A stretch of 64,000 bases of DNA, taken from contig CAJJDO010000098.1 in NCBI GenBank assembly GCA_905183005.1, forward strand, positions 347,332 through 411,331, given 5' to 3'. Source of the DNA: Paramecium pentaurelia (lineage: Eukaryota; Ciliophora; Oligohymenophorea; Peniculida; Parameciidae). How positions within the stretch are numbered: the first letter of the stretch is position 1; each line of letters begins with the position of its first letter. Under the pieces are notes generated by a model. It worked only from the letters and a program-made list of their open reading frames with translations. It did no database searches and was not told the DNA's origin. The position numbers and the translations under genes are program-made. Shown piece by piece: positions 34,686 through 46,832 of this stretch.

Positions 34686-35039
34686 ATATTGAAACTTTAT
34701 TTCTGTAAAATAGTTCAAAATTTCTAATTAAACTTTTAGATGTCTAATCTTGAATTCAAAAACGTAACTAGATAAAGCATCCATTAAAATATTAAACTAT
34801 CTATTATATAAATTAATAAAATTTTATACAATATTTAAAGTCTAAGATAGAATCCCATTACATTATATAATATTTAGCAATATTTAAATTAGAAATTGTA
34901 AAATCATTTAATCTAAAGCTTCAACCATCTTTTATTTTATAAATTTATAATGAAATGAATATTCATTCAATTTATAATTTAATCAAATTATTTAATGAAC
35001 CTATATATTATTTAATACTCAATTTTTATCTTAATAATC

Positions 35040-35480
35040 TTACTTTAACCAACTTCAATATTCATCTAAAAACTTTTCTATGATTTTTATGAATTATCGT
35101 AATTGTTTTAAAATATTCCATTTTAGAATAATTACAGATATAGATTTCTTGTGGTGGATCCTTAATTTCGGCTTTCAAAATTTATTTGTAGAAACAAATC
35201 TGGAATCTTATTACTGTCAATGCTTATCTTAAGACTTAAATTTACTTCAGAACTTTACCATCGATCCTATATTATTAAAAAGATTCTATTTCCAAAATAC
35301 TCTTCTATTATCATAATTTTGAATCTTTCTTTCTATTATTAAATGAGATTCAGTTATCAAATTCTAACCAAAATTGAGGTTATAAATCAGTTAAAATACC
35401 ATATTTTTCTTTAGTACTAGCATCAAACTAATAAATCAAATTTTGATCAGACTTTTAGGCTAAAATAATATATCTATTTA
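35040..35480 (-). pseudogene. Decayed gene, unidentified
   Basis: Two protein-like blocks in the same minus-strand frame (LIYQFDASTKEKYGILTDLQ, then AEIKDPPQEIYICNYSK) are separated by two or more in-frame TGA. No family recognised. Confidence 0.4.
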
Positions 35481-36707
35481 ATAGTTAATAAGTATAATAA
35501 ATAGAGTTTTAAAATATTATAAATTGAATATCCTAAATAGATTCTTCAATGTTAATTAAGTTTGATTTGTTTATTTTTTCATAAGCAATAAATTATATTA
35601 ATTTATCTTGGATTGATTTTAAAGGCATTCAGAAGTAAATGTATCTACATAATAGTAAATATTTAGATGTTAGCAAATTATAGAGATATTAAAATATAAG
35701 GCAAATAATTACTAATTTTAAACATTTTAATTAGAATTAAAATAACAAAAGTGTTACATTTATTTAGATGATTAAAAGAATAAACCTTATTAATATTTTT
35801 TTGATAAAATTTAATCAAAATTGACAATTCTGCTTAAAATATCTTATGAAATAATTTTATATTTTAATATAACAATTTGAATTAAGAAATTCAGTAATGC
35901 TCATAATCAAAAATAACATTATTCTAAAATTTAATTAATAGTAACTCTTTGAAATGAAAATTAAACATCTAATTATATGAATTATTAAGAAATTTAATTA
36001 CAAGAATTATTAAATAAAGTCATTTCGAAGATTGAATATAACCATATTTATTATTTCTATTATAAAAAAGACTCTTATTTGAGATAGTAAGTGAAATTAT
36101 TCAATGAAAAACTGTATACTATCAATAAACAGTATATTTTTTTATAATTTTAAGAAAATGATAAAGTAAAACAATTTTACTTGGTAATTAATACAAATAA
36201 ACTCATTCTTAAGTAAAATCCAGAGTAAAAAGTAGCAGATTTAAGACTAAATATTGATTAAATTCAAACGATTTGTAAGTTATTATACTAATCCATTTCA
36301 AGAATGTAAACTAATCCATAAAAATTACAAAATTATAAGTAATAATCTATGGACTAAGAAATTTAAATAAACATAATTAAAGTTAAATTTAGTTTTAATA
36401 AGAATTACTTTCTTTTTCTTTGATAATATATTACTTATTTGGCTATTTTTAATTATGATTCAAAAGATGATAAACAATACTTTTTTAATTAAATTTTCTT
36501 ATATATATTTTATCTAAATTAGTAAAAGTTTATTAAATAGTTAACTAGATAAGTTTTTTATTCATATTTAGGTCTATACTGATTCTTCTATTTGATAAAA
36601 TGAGAAATTTTATCTTTATTAAAACCAATTATTTTTCTGTTAAAATTCTGTCAATCAATTGCATATTAATTTTAAGTATCAATGATTTTCACTAAATAAA
36701 ATATTAA

Positions 36708-38756
36708 ATGAATTCTGATAATTTTTTTGAAGATAATTAGATAATCAAAAAAACCAAATGTATAAATACTTTCGATTTTAGACAATGAAAAAAGTAGATA
36801 GAGTAGAAATATTGATGGATATTAATATTGTAATTAACATTATGAGGAAATTAACTTCTAGATTGAATACTGTCAAGAAGATAGTATTACATATATTAAG
36901 GACGGTTAAATCTTATTAAAGTAATACTTTTTAACTAAGTTCTTAGAGATTGGATAAATGATAACTTTTCAGATTAATAGATCATAACCAACTTTGATTT
37001 TCTGAGATATTTATTATGGGATGGTTAATATCATAATAAATAAAAAATTGGCAGATGGACTCCATATTGGAAAGGTAATAGATTAGATGCTGGAGGCATT
37101 TATAATGAAGAAGGCTTAAAAATAGGAAAATGGATAGAACCTGTCAATATGTTTGGGGAGTATGTCTAATTATTTAAATTATAGAACTGATAGGGTTAAC
37201 TTTGTTGGTTTATATAAATAAGGAATAAGAGTACGAAATTGGCAGTATTGTTTATATTACTATCATCATGAAACGAAAGAATTTATTCTCCATTTCAAAG
37301 GAGGAGGTTATTTTAATGACTCAGGAAATAAATAAGGAAAATGGATAGAATTAATTGAGGGATTTACAGAGTATTAAAATTAAATACATAATAGTGAATC
37401 TGAAATAATAAGTTATGGAGAATATAAAAATGGAAAAAAAATTGGAATATGGGACACATACTTCAATAAAAATCTCCTGTATTCATCAATATTTATTTAA
37501 ATATCAGTTTTAGTGGATGTTATGACATGAATGGAAGAAAGAATGGATAATGGTAGGAATTGCATTAATACTACAATAAGTTAAAAATTTTAATATTTTT
37601 AGAGAATCCACTGTCTATTATACAGGAAATTATAAATAAAATGTAAAATATGGTCATTGGGGGATGGAATTTCCTGATTATAATTTTTTTATTGAAGAAT
37701 AAGAAGAAGAAGAGAAAACTAAGTTTAGAATAATTAAATTATTATTATAGTTTTGGAGGTAAATATGATAAAAATGGAATTAAAATTGGAAAATGGGTTG
37801 AATTTCATGAATAATTTAGGTTATCTTTATATATATAATATAGTAAATCTCAAGTGATATATATTGGAGAATATAAAAAAGGACTCAAATTTGGAGAATG
37901 GAATATAGTTGACTAAAATGAAGATGTTATGTATAATCAAATTAAAATAGATAGAGGAAGCGGATCTTATAATAAAAATGGTTAAAAAGATGGAGATTGG
38001 AAAGAAATATATTATTCTGAAGCTTCTATCATTTATGAAGGAGAATATAGAAATGGAAAAAGATTTGGAAATTGGAATATTTTAGACGATAATGAGACAA
38101 TGTAAGAATGCTTTCATAAATTAATTTAGTGGAGGTGGTGAATATGATGATAATGGAATGAAATAAGGATAGTGGACAGAGTTTCATGAATATTTTATAG
38201 AGTAAATAATTCATAGTGTAATATATTAGTAATAATCATATATATTGTGAAGGGCAATATTTAAATAATAAAAGAATTGGAAAATGGGAATGTTATTGCA
38301 CAATTTCATTTGGAATGTATGAAGAAGTGAAAAAAATGTAATTAAAACAGTTTTATTTATAGAGGTTGTGGTGAATATGACAAAAATGGATTAAAAAATG
38401 GACATTGGATAGAATTAAGTGATGATTTCTGGATGTAAACATGCTCAATATTCAAGTCTACATAAAATAATTTTTTGTGGAACATATAAAGATGGATTTA
38501 GAATAGGTACTTGGGAAATTCATAAATATAAATTATCTAATTAAGAATTTGAGAAAAAGTATTAAAATATATAATTAATTAAAAGAGGAGGAGGAAATTA
38601 TGATGAGAATGGAAGAAAGCATGGAATATGGATAGATGTCAGCACTGATATTTATAGGTTAAAGAATTAATTATAATTTTTAGGAATGATCTGATATTCA
38701 TTAAAGGAGAGTATATTAATGGAAAAAAGAATGGAGAATTCATATAAACATTCTGA
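36708..38756 (+). CDS. MORN-like repeat protein (Paramecium GGxYxxxGxKxGxW family)
   Basis: ATG 36708, TGA 38754-38756, with about thirteen introns of 22-29 nt that are all needed to hold the frame. After a 90-residue N-terminus (MNSDNFFEDN...) come about twelve repeats of the MORN type: DGQYHNKQKIGRWTPYW, AGGIYNEEGLKIGKWIEPV, KGGGYFNDSGNKQGKWIELI, YGEYKNGKKIGIWD, FSGCYDMNGRKNGQWQELH, FGGKYDKNGIKIGKWVEF, YIGEYKKGLKFGEWNI, GGGEYDDNGMKQGQWTEF, CGTYKDGFRIGTWEI, RGGGNYDENGRKHGIWIDV. Long (GGG.Y..NG.K.G.W.E) and short (Y.GEY.NG...G.W) units alternate. MORN motifs often bind phospholipid or build cytoskeletal scaffolds; no specific role can be inferred. Every repeat reads intact, in contrast to its surroundings. 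Confidence 0.78.
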
Positions 38757-41255
38757 TGTTCTAATTTACAAAATAAATATTTATTATTTTTATTATAAAA
38801 TACAAATTAAAAGATCAAAAAATGAATGTTACTTATGAATGACTTTAAGAAAATTAGAAATTGTATTTTAATAATTATTACAATCCTTGATAATTGTTAA
38901 ATCCTTAGAAATCACTATAATTTATTATGATAAAAACTTAGCCATCCTTTTTCGGATCCATAAATATTCTTAAACAATTTAAAAAAAGAATATATAAAAT
39001 TATATGATATTCGTTCATATCACTTTTAATTCAGCATTTATCTTTAAAGAAGTTTATTAAAATAATCTAATAATTATAATTTGGGTTTATTTTTAAAGAA
39101 GGTTATCAAAAAAAATCTATAAAAATATATACATAACTTAATAGATTCTAATAGACTTGGTGTGAATATAATGAAAGATGGCATACAACAGGGAAAATGG
39201 TTTGATTTAATATAAGATTTTGATGAGTTTAATTATTTCATATTTAGTGATTGATAATTTTATCAGTTTTTGTGACTATTATTACGAAAAAAAATAAAGA
39301 GTTTGGAATGCATGAATGTAAGGATTAGATTATAATACTAAATATCAACATTAAATGATGAATTTTTTAAAGCTAATAACATTAAATTGAGCAGCTAATT
39401 TGATCTATCAGGTTTATAAAAAATAATGATATAAGCACTTTTGAAATCATCTTCTCTTTTTATTAACATCAAAACATACTCCTTATAAATAATTCGAAAA
39501 ATAGTTTGAGTTCATTTATTTTCTATTTCAATCTTTAATTTTAGTAAAAGTAATAGACAAAACGAATGTAATATAAATAGGAGAATATTAAAAAGGAATT
39601 AAATAAAGTGTATGGGAAACATTTTTAAACAAAAACTAGGGATTAGAACAAATATACATCATTATTTCACTTTTATATTTAGTATATACAGAGAAGATAG
39701 ATTTTTATTTAAATTCTAATTATAATCAATATAATGAATTAGAATTTTAGTAATAGTTCAGAATTTAAAATATCTAGGAATTTGGATTTTTAGTGATGTT
39801 AAAATTCTGTAATATTGAAAATACCTAAAGTGAACAATAAAATACTTATTGTTTTAATTCTGTGGATCTCTAAAGCTTATAATTGGGAACTTAAACTTCA
39901 ACTTTGTTAGACATTGATTCTTCCTGATATCATTTACTTTAATATGAATGCATCTAAACCTATATGTTGGATTTAAAAGATTCCTTCATAAATTTGGTAT
40001 AAACTTATAATATAATAAAATATCCCTAAATTTTACACAGCATTTAAGAAATTTAATTAATAAAAAACCCTTTTGCATCTTTTCTGTTGTTAATTCATTT
40101 TCTAATACATGATGAGCCAAAAGATAAATAAAAAAAAACTTTGCATTTTGGTTCAATTAAATTATAAATTTCAATTCTAAATCGGTTATTTCAAGTCTTA
40201 TAAAAACTTATAAACAAACATTAATATCCAATCAACTTGTTAATCATTTAATTTAAAATTTAAATATTACTTAATATTACTCAATTATATTATAAAATAT
40301 CACTGATTAATTTAATAAAATAATATTATAATCTAATATACTGCTTATTAAATATATAAAAATGATTTATTCATCTTTAGCCAAATCAAAATTTGAAATC
40401 GAATATTTTACCTTCTTACAGATAATAATTCTAATCTGAAAGTAATATATATGAAAGTTCAAATTTAATTCATTATAATTTCTCCAAGTTTTCAAATTTC
40501 ATCTATCAAAGTATCTGAAGTGAATATAAAATATAGTATTAATTTATTAGATTCGTTGTGGCAATTAGAATTGGAAACTCAACTTAAAGAGTTTATTAAA
40601 TAACTAAAACAGTTATCTTAAAAATAAAAATACCTTTTATTCTTGAGCATTGGATTTTTTTTCAAGTGATTATGAATATCTTACTAATAAGAAATTGATA
40701 TAGTATTTGTCACATTTATTTATAGTCTTTAAATGTAAAATTTAATCTATTTTTAATTTTCTCAGAAACATGGAAAATACACCTAGGATTTTCTAAATTA
40801 CATAAGATACTTGAAGAAGTAACTTTATTCTTTAAAATTTATATTATAGTCGATTACAAGAGGTTTCACGTTAAAATAGTTATCTTTGTAGGTGATTTAT
40901 CCATTTATATTATTATCACAGCCAACATAGATTGAATCTTAATCAATCTCTGATCTTTCTATCTAAAGTTTCTTAGGGTAACAACAACTTACTTCTAATC
41001 AAGATTCTTAGTAGGAATTTGCTAGTTTGAGTAACTATGGAAATTTCAATATTAAAAAAAGTAATAAAATAGATCATAAAAATTAAGTTATTACTTATTA
41101 TATTCAATGTCCTTAATTATTTCTATTGTTATTTTGTATTATAAGTATTGACTATTGTTTGTGTGTGCTCTAATTAAATTCATTCAAATATTCAAAATCA
41201 ATTGTTCAGACTTTACATGATTATAAAATTAAAATTGAACATTTATTATATATTT
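38757..41255. other. Gene-poor stretch with MORN-like relic
   Basis: Apart from the relic at about 39110-39680, I see only AT-rich sequence with scattered short coding-like pieces. Nothing else can be supported. Confidence 0.5.
39110..39680 (+). pseudogene. Decayed MORN-like repeat gene fragment
   Basis: Two short segments match the repeats of the gene just upstream: VNIMKDGIQQGKWFDLIQDF near 39160-39225 (family GGEY.KDG.KQGKWIDL) and IGEYQKGIKQSVWETF near 39572-39630 (family YIGEY.KG.K...W). They sit in different frames with many TGA between. It is probably the remains of a tandem duplicate. Confidence 0.6.
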
Positions 41256-42779
41256 TCATTACTCTTTATATCTCCTAATCTGTATTATATTTGATTTATC
41301 ATCCCAAGTGATCGAATACTCTCCATCATCACTCATTACTCCATATAAAGAATTAATTCCAAAATGAATAGATTATTCAGTTCGAAACTCTCCATTTTAT
41401 TATTTCCTTATCAAATTAACATATTCTCCATTCTTACTCACAAGAATACATTTTGAATTTATATATTGCTTAGGAAATCTTGAAACATTATCTTTTCCAC
41501 TTTTTATTGTAATATCTCTAATCTTGGTAAACTATTTATTGTTAGGGTTCATCTCAAAAACAGATATTTATTCTTTATCTCTTTATGAGAATGTGAACAT
41601 ATTATTATCTATAAAACATACTCGATATCCATACTATTCAGTTCCACTCTGTATTCTATCCTAATTGTTCTATTATTATTATATTTTAATCATTTCCACA
41701 TGAGACAACTCTATTTTATTATTAATTTAAACTTAATCCTAATATGCGATTAGAATGATCATCTATTGTTTATAAACACATCCATTCATTCTTTTTTATC
41801 CAAAATTCAATAGTTTTATCTTCACTCCTTGATATAATTAGATCTTCATTATTATTTACTACCAAACATTAGATCGAATTATTATGTCCATTTAATATTT
41901 ATTAATAACTCCATAAGTTTTTAATATTTCCATATTATTATAGATTTATCACGACTTCCAGATATAAATTATTTAGATTTCTTCATGAAATTTAAATTAA
42001 AGACAGCCACTAATGTTGAACAATCTTTATCGATAGCTAAAGCAAAACATAATTCACTTTATGAAAATTAACATTCTTCAACTATTTAATAATTGAAAGA
42101 TTTGAAATTCGATTGATGACTAGATTAAATAATTTCTGATGATGGAATTTTTATTTTAGTATTCAATGATTATATTTCTTAATTTTTTGTTATATATTAA
42201 TTTATTCTTATTAATCATTAAGAGTAAATTTCTTAGAACCTAATTCTAAACACACTAACAGTTCCATACAATTATCATATCCAACTTTTAATTTGGAATT
42301 AAATTTTGAACTCCAAGAAAAATTGGTTTTTTAAATTTCTTAAATTTATAATGTAGTATCAACTTTATTCTAATTTAAAAATATAATTTCAAATTCTTCG
42401 AAAAAACTATATTGAGTATAAGATGATCGTTTTTATTTTAGATTTTTAATCCATTCAATTATTATAGCAATCAATTAGTCTAATTATTAGAGTAAATGTG
42501 ATTTAACAATATTATTTAATGATTCAATTAATTTGAATTAGTTCTAAATGATATTTTCTACTGTTTCCATCTCTTTATCTATTTTTCTTCAATTTCTTAA
42601 ATAACTTTCTTTAATCCAACCATTTTATAATCTATGTATGTATTTTCTAAACATTCTGTGCACATAAGTCTCTGATTTCTAGATAATTTTGGATCAAGTG
42701 CAATTGTAACAACTGGTAGCTAAATTCCTTTAGAGCAACACAAATCTTATTGATTTTCTATCATTTTTGGTTTATACAT
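41256..42779 (-). pseudogene. WD40-family pseudogene
   Basis: The minus strand has the full family outline, but broken. The N-terminus has the Cys motif (DLCCSKGIQLPVVTIALDPK, NQRLMCTECLENT). A 35-nt intron is needed after KMVGLKK, at the upper limit for this genome. The WD part starts ALAIDKDCSTLVA but lacks about 25 residues before VFNLNFMKKSKQFISGSRDK. A frameshift falls near 41900 (after IIIWKYQKL) and a further frame change with lost residues near 41660-41700. It then reads to a good end (GEYSITWDDKSNIIQIRRYK, stop 41258-41256). The loss of a blade strand plus two frame changes argue for a pseudogene rather than missed introns. Confidence 0.65.
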
Positions 42780-43587
42780 TTAATTAAAAAAAAAATTTTT
42801 TTTGGAATTAATTCACATTTTATTGCATATTTTTAGTAGTTTAAATAAAAAAGTATATTCTACTTTTTTAATGCTTTCCAGAAAGAAAAGGTTTTCCTCT
42901 ATGTTAATTCATTTTTGATTTTTTTTATAATAATAAACAAAAAGGGGATAAGTGAATGGATCCATGAACTCGTCCCTAAACGATTAATTAACTACATAAT
43001 TTGCGATTTGATTAAATCTATTGATAAATTTTAATACTACCTTACTTCTTAAATGAATATCTTCTATAAAAGTGATGTATATACAAATTCACAATTTTTT
43101 ATCATTATTATGTCCTATATAATACAATTTTTGTAATTAAGTTTACCCACTTTCATTTTAGTTTAAATCTACAATTTTTGATTGCAATTTACTAATCCTT
43201 ATTTATTTGGAATGTTATTCAATGCAAATAGGGTATAAAAAAATAATTATTGAATATCTCTTCTTCTTTATATACCTGACTCTAGCAATTTTAAAGGTTA
43301 ATTTACTATCTATTATCACTCATTAAAAATCTTTATTTAAATTTAATATATAAGATCTGCTTCCTAATTAATTGTCCTTTTCTAATCCAGAGAATGAATC
43401 CTTATATTTTCTTTAATTATATGTTAATTTTATTAACAATTTATTTAATTCTCTAGGTTCCAATTCTCATTCATCAACTATATAATTGGCATTGTAAAAT
43501 GAAGATTCTATTAATCAATTTTTTTTGGATCTGATTGATGTTAGTTAAAATGAATTCTTATTCTTATAAATCCTTTTGGTAATTTTT
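42780..43587. other. Intergenic, nothing recognised
   Basis: About 800 bp without a protein-like frame. A short inverted repeat around ATGGATCCAT near 42957-42966 lies in a slightly less AT-rich patch, with no further sign of function. Confidence 0.4.
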
Positions 43588-44950
43588 TCAATACTACTGA
43601 TGTGTTATAATTTAGCCCTCAACTATTTAAAATATCTAAAACAAAATTAAGTAGATAATAATCTAATTTACGATTATTAAATTATCAAGATACAAATTGC
43701 TTTTTGTTTTTTTTGTAGAATACTAATTTATAATAGAGAAAAGTTGTAGATCATTTAAGAAACCATTGTGATGCAATTTGATTGAAAAATCAAAAAATAT
43801 TGTAAGGTCAAAATTAGGCTATAGAGAGATTCCTAATTGAAATAAATCTATTTTATTATATAAAGTCTCATCAGTCAAAAATAATGTTGATTATATAAAA
43901 CTAGTTACAACAAATGCTTGCATAGTATGAATTAATGATAGAATTGCTGCAATCAATTGGAACTCCATACTATCTAACTACCATAATTCAAAATCAAAAA
44001 GCTCATCTAATGGAGTTTTCATAACCAAATTTAATTTGACTAAACTTGAATAAAATCAGAAAAGAAATTTACATAAGTCTCTCTCTATAAAACCATAAAT
44101 TACTTGCCCTTCATTCTTTCCAAATTATGCTTAATAATTTGAGTTGCATTCGCAAATACTTTAAACCATACATAATTTCAAGTATTTAATGTGATCTTTA
44201 ATATTAATATTGAAGAAGCATAAAATTTTTAGATTTTGAGATTTATATTAATTACCACATTATCTATAATTCTTAAAATATAGATAATATTCATAAAAAA
44301 TTTAAACATATATTTTTAAAATAAAAGATAACTATATTTTTAATCAATATTTTGTAGAATAATCATTTGTGAATCAATAATAATTATACTTTATATATTC
44401 TTTCTGGTTAAAGCATAATTCAAATCATTGTTATCAAACATTTTGATTTATGGAATTATACATCAAAATTACAAATACGTTTTTGTATAAAAGTGCATTC
44501 ATTCATTTTTCAATAATTTTCTTAATTCCTTATTTCTATCAATTATTCAACTAAATATTAACATAACTTTCTGAATTAGTAGGAGATAATATAAATTTAA
44601 AAAAATTCAAATTAAAACCTTTATTGGATACTTACTAGCAAATAAAAGAAAAAGATTTATCAATACTCCAAAATTTAATTTTCCTGTTACCCTCAAAATG
44701 AAGAGATCCTCTTTTATGTAGTTAATTACTAAAAAATTAATGGTTGTTCTTTTGATTTGATAAACTAATTTTGGATTTTATATGAGAATGCTTGATCATA
44801 TGATAATATAAAAGCAAAGTTAGGCTGTAATAAATTATTCTTTACTTCCTATAAAATCATATGTAACCAATAAGCCAATTCTGTGAATCATATCATCATA
44901 ATTTTAGCTTATAATTCATAATCTAAATTATTGATTTTTTATGATATAAC
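43588..44950 (-). pseudogene. Decayed or partial gene, unidentified
   Basis: The 3' part reads well. From about 44300 down to TGA 43590-43588, one proposed 33-nt intron joins two long open stretches (CMVQSICECNSNYQAQF, GQVIYGFIERDLFKLNLVMK, TPLDELFDFELWQLDSMEFQ, FFDFSIKLHHNGFLNDLQLF). Further upstream (44600-44950) only fragments remain (MIHRIGLLVTYDFIGSKEQF, LFILRVTGKLNFGVLINLFL) with TGA between. No family assigned. The good 3' part could be the surviving end of a long protein gene. Confidence 0.4.
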
Positions 44951-45380
44951 CAATAATTGCTAAATTTTTTTAGTTGTTGTATTTCAATTTAATAACAGAA
45001 AAATATTAAAATGAAGAATCTTTCAAAAAACTACTATTTTTTCATATTATATATTAGATATAACTAAAGGATAATATATTAAATTTAATCTTTATAAATT
45101 GATTATAAAATCTAAGTATTAATTTAATTAGAAATTAAATTAAAAAGATTAGAAAAAATCTACTGAAATAAATATAAATTAATAACGACAAATTGGGAAA
45201 TTCTTTAAGTGAAGTATCTTATAAAATCAGGATCACTCAAATATTTGCATTTTTTAAGAGATAAATCTAGCATTTTTAACAGAATCTAATTAATCTATAG
45301 TGATTATAAATGTTTAAGAATTACAATCTAATTTTATCAAAAGGTAAAGTATATTTAAATATATAGATAAAAGTATTCTC

Positions 45381-45690
45381 AATTTTTACATCAAAATTAA
45401 TTCACTGTAATAATTTATCAAAATCATTAATAATTAAATAGATGATTAAAAAACATTAAATAATGGTTAATTAATAATTACATAAAATATTTATGAGAGA
45501 TGAATTTAAATTATTAAGAAATATAATTTAATATTTCTCAATTTATTAATTATTTATTTACTTAAAACAATTTCATTAACTAATTTATATATTATTAATC
45601 AAAGAATTTATGAAATATAAATAAAACATGGTTATTTAAGAGAATGAATTAATATGAATAATTGTAATATATTTTAATAGATGATGATAA
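45381..45690. repeat. Left copy of the gap-flanking duplication (element absent)
   Basis: 310 bp that reappear right of the gap at 46385-46721. The two copies are identical as far as I can compare by eye, apart from a 27-bp insertion in the right copy at a TA (here 45475-45476). This pattern fits two contig ends from the same locus that failed to merge. Confidence 0.85.
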
Positions 45691-46384
45691 NNNNNNNNNN
45701 NNNNNNNNNNNNNNNNNNNNNNNNNNNNNNNNNNNNNNNNNNNNNNNNNNNNNNNNNNNNNNNNNNNNNNNNNNNNNNNNNNNNNNNNNNNNNNNNNNNN
45801 NNNNNNNNNNNNNNNNNNNNNNNNNNNNNNNNNNNNNNNNNNNNNNNNNNNNNNNNNNNNNNNNNNNNNNNNNNNNNNNNNNNNNNNNNNNNNNNNNNNN
45901 NNNNNNNNNNNNNNNNNNNNNNNNNNNNNNNNNNNNNNNNNNNNNNNNNNNNNNNNNNNNNNNNNNNNNNNNNNNNNNNNNNNNNNNNNNNNNNNNNNNN
46001 NNNNNNNNNNNNNNNNNNNNNNNNNNNNNNNNNNNNNNNNNNNNNNNNNNNNNNNNNNNNNNNNNNNNNNNNNNNNNNNNNNNNNNNNNNNNNNNNNNNN
46101 NNNNNNNNNNNNNNNNNNNNNNNNNNNNNNNNNNNNNNNNNNNNNNNNNNNNNNNNNNNNNNNNNNNNNNNNNNNNNNNNNNNNNNNNNNNNNNNNNNNN
46201 NNNNNNNNNNNNNNNNNNNNNNNNNNNNNNNNNNNNNNNNNNNNNNNNNNNNNNNNNNNNNNNNNNNNNNNNNNNNNNNNNNNNNNNNNNNNNNNNNNNN
46301 NNNNNNNNNNNNNNNNNNNNNNNNNNNNNNNNNNNNNNNNNNNNNNNNNNNNNNNNNNNNNNNNNNNNNNNNNNNNNNNNNNNN
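45691..46384. other. Assembly gap (694 N)
   Basis: 694 N bounded by two copies of one sequence. The gap length is therefore unlikely to be real, and the true distance may be negative (an overlap). Confidence 0.98.
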
Positions 46385-46721
46385 AATTTTTACATCAAAA
46401 TTAATTCACTGTAATAATTTATCAAAATCATTAATAATTAAATAGATGATTAAAAAACATTAAATAATGGTTAATTAATATAATCTCTTTTAAAAATATT
46501 TACTATAATTACATAAAATATTTATGAGAGATGAATTTAAATTATTAAGAAATATAATTTAATATTTCTCAATTTATTAATTATTTATTTACTTAAAACA
46601 ATTTCATTAACTAATTTATATATTATTAATCAAAGAATTTATGAAATATAAATAAAACATGGTTATTTAAGAGAATGAATTAATATGAATAATTGTAATA
46701 TATTTTAATAGATGATGATAA
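46385..46721. repeat. Right copy of the gap-flanking duplication (element present)
   Basis: 337 bp equal to 45381-45690 plus one 27-bp insertion at 46479-46505. Confidence 0.85.
46479..46505. mobile_element. Retained internal eliminated sequence (IES), 27 bp, TA-bounded
   Basis: Compared with the left copy, 27 bp are inserted exactly at a TA so that the element starts with TA and is followed by TA (46506-46507). Read inward from the right border, the end is TATAGTAA, a full match to the Paramecium IES end consensus TAYAGYNR. The left end TATAATCT matches in part. The 26-30 bp size class is the commonest for Paramecium IESs, the Tc1/mariner-derived sequences cut out of the germline genome during macronuclear development. 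Its presence in one of two otherwise identical copies indicates incomplete excision. Confidence 0.8.
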
Positions 46722-46832
46722 ATATAAATTCATCAAACATCAACTAATGCAATTTATAGCAGTCTTTGTTTAAAGCTTGTGAATAAAGTTGATAATTTGA
46801 ATTCCTCTTCAGAAATATTGATTATCAATAAT

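Larger units (their letters stand above)
33593..36707. other. Subtelomeric-like gene-poor stretch
   Basis: About 3.1 kb next to the telomere repeats without an intact gene. It contains a 21-bp tandem duplication near 34641-34685 (unit AAATCTATAGAAACTTAGG plus AA) and a degraded minus-strand coding relic at about 35040-35480 listed separately. The remainder shows nothing I can name. Confidence 0.5.
44951..46832. other. Noncoding stretch containing the second gap
   Basis: AT-rich, no gene recognised. It includes the direct duplication that flanks the N gap and the inserted TA-bounded element described separately. Confidence 0.5.

Noticed and set aside
45681..46445. Open frame across the 694-N gap
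   Set aside because: It consists almost wholly of N; the flanks are noncoding duplicated sequence.
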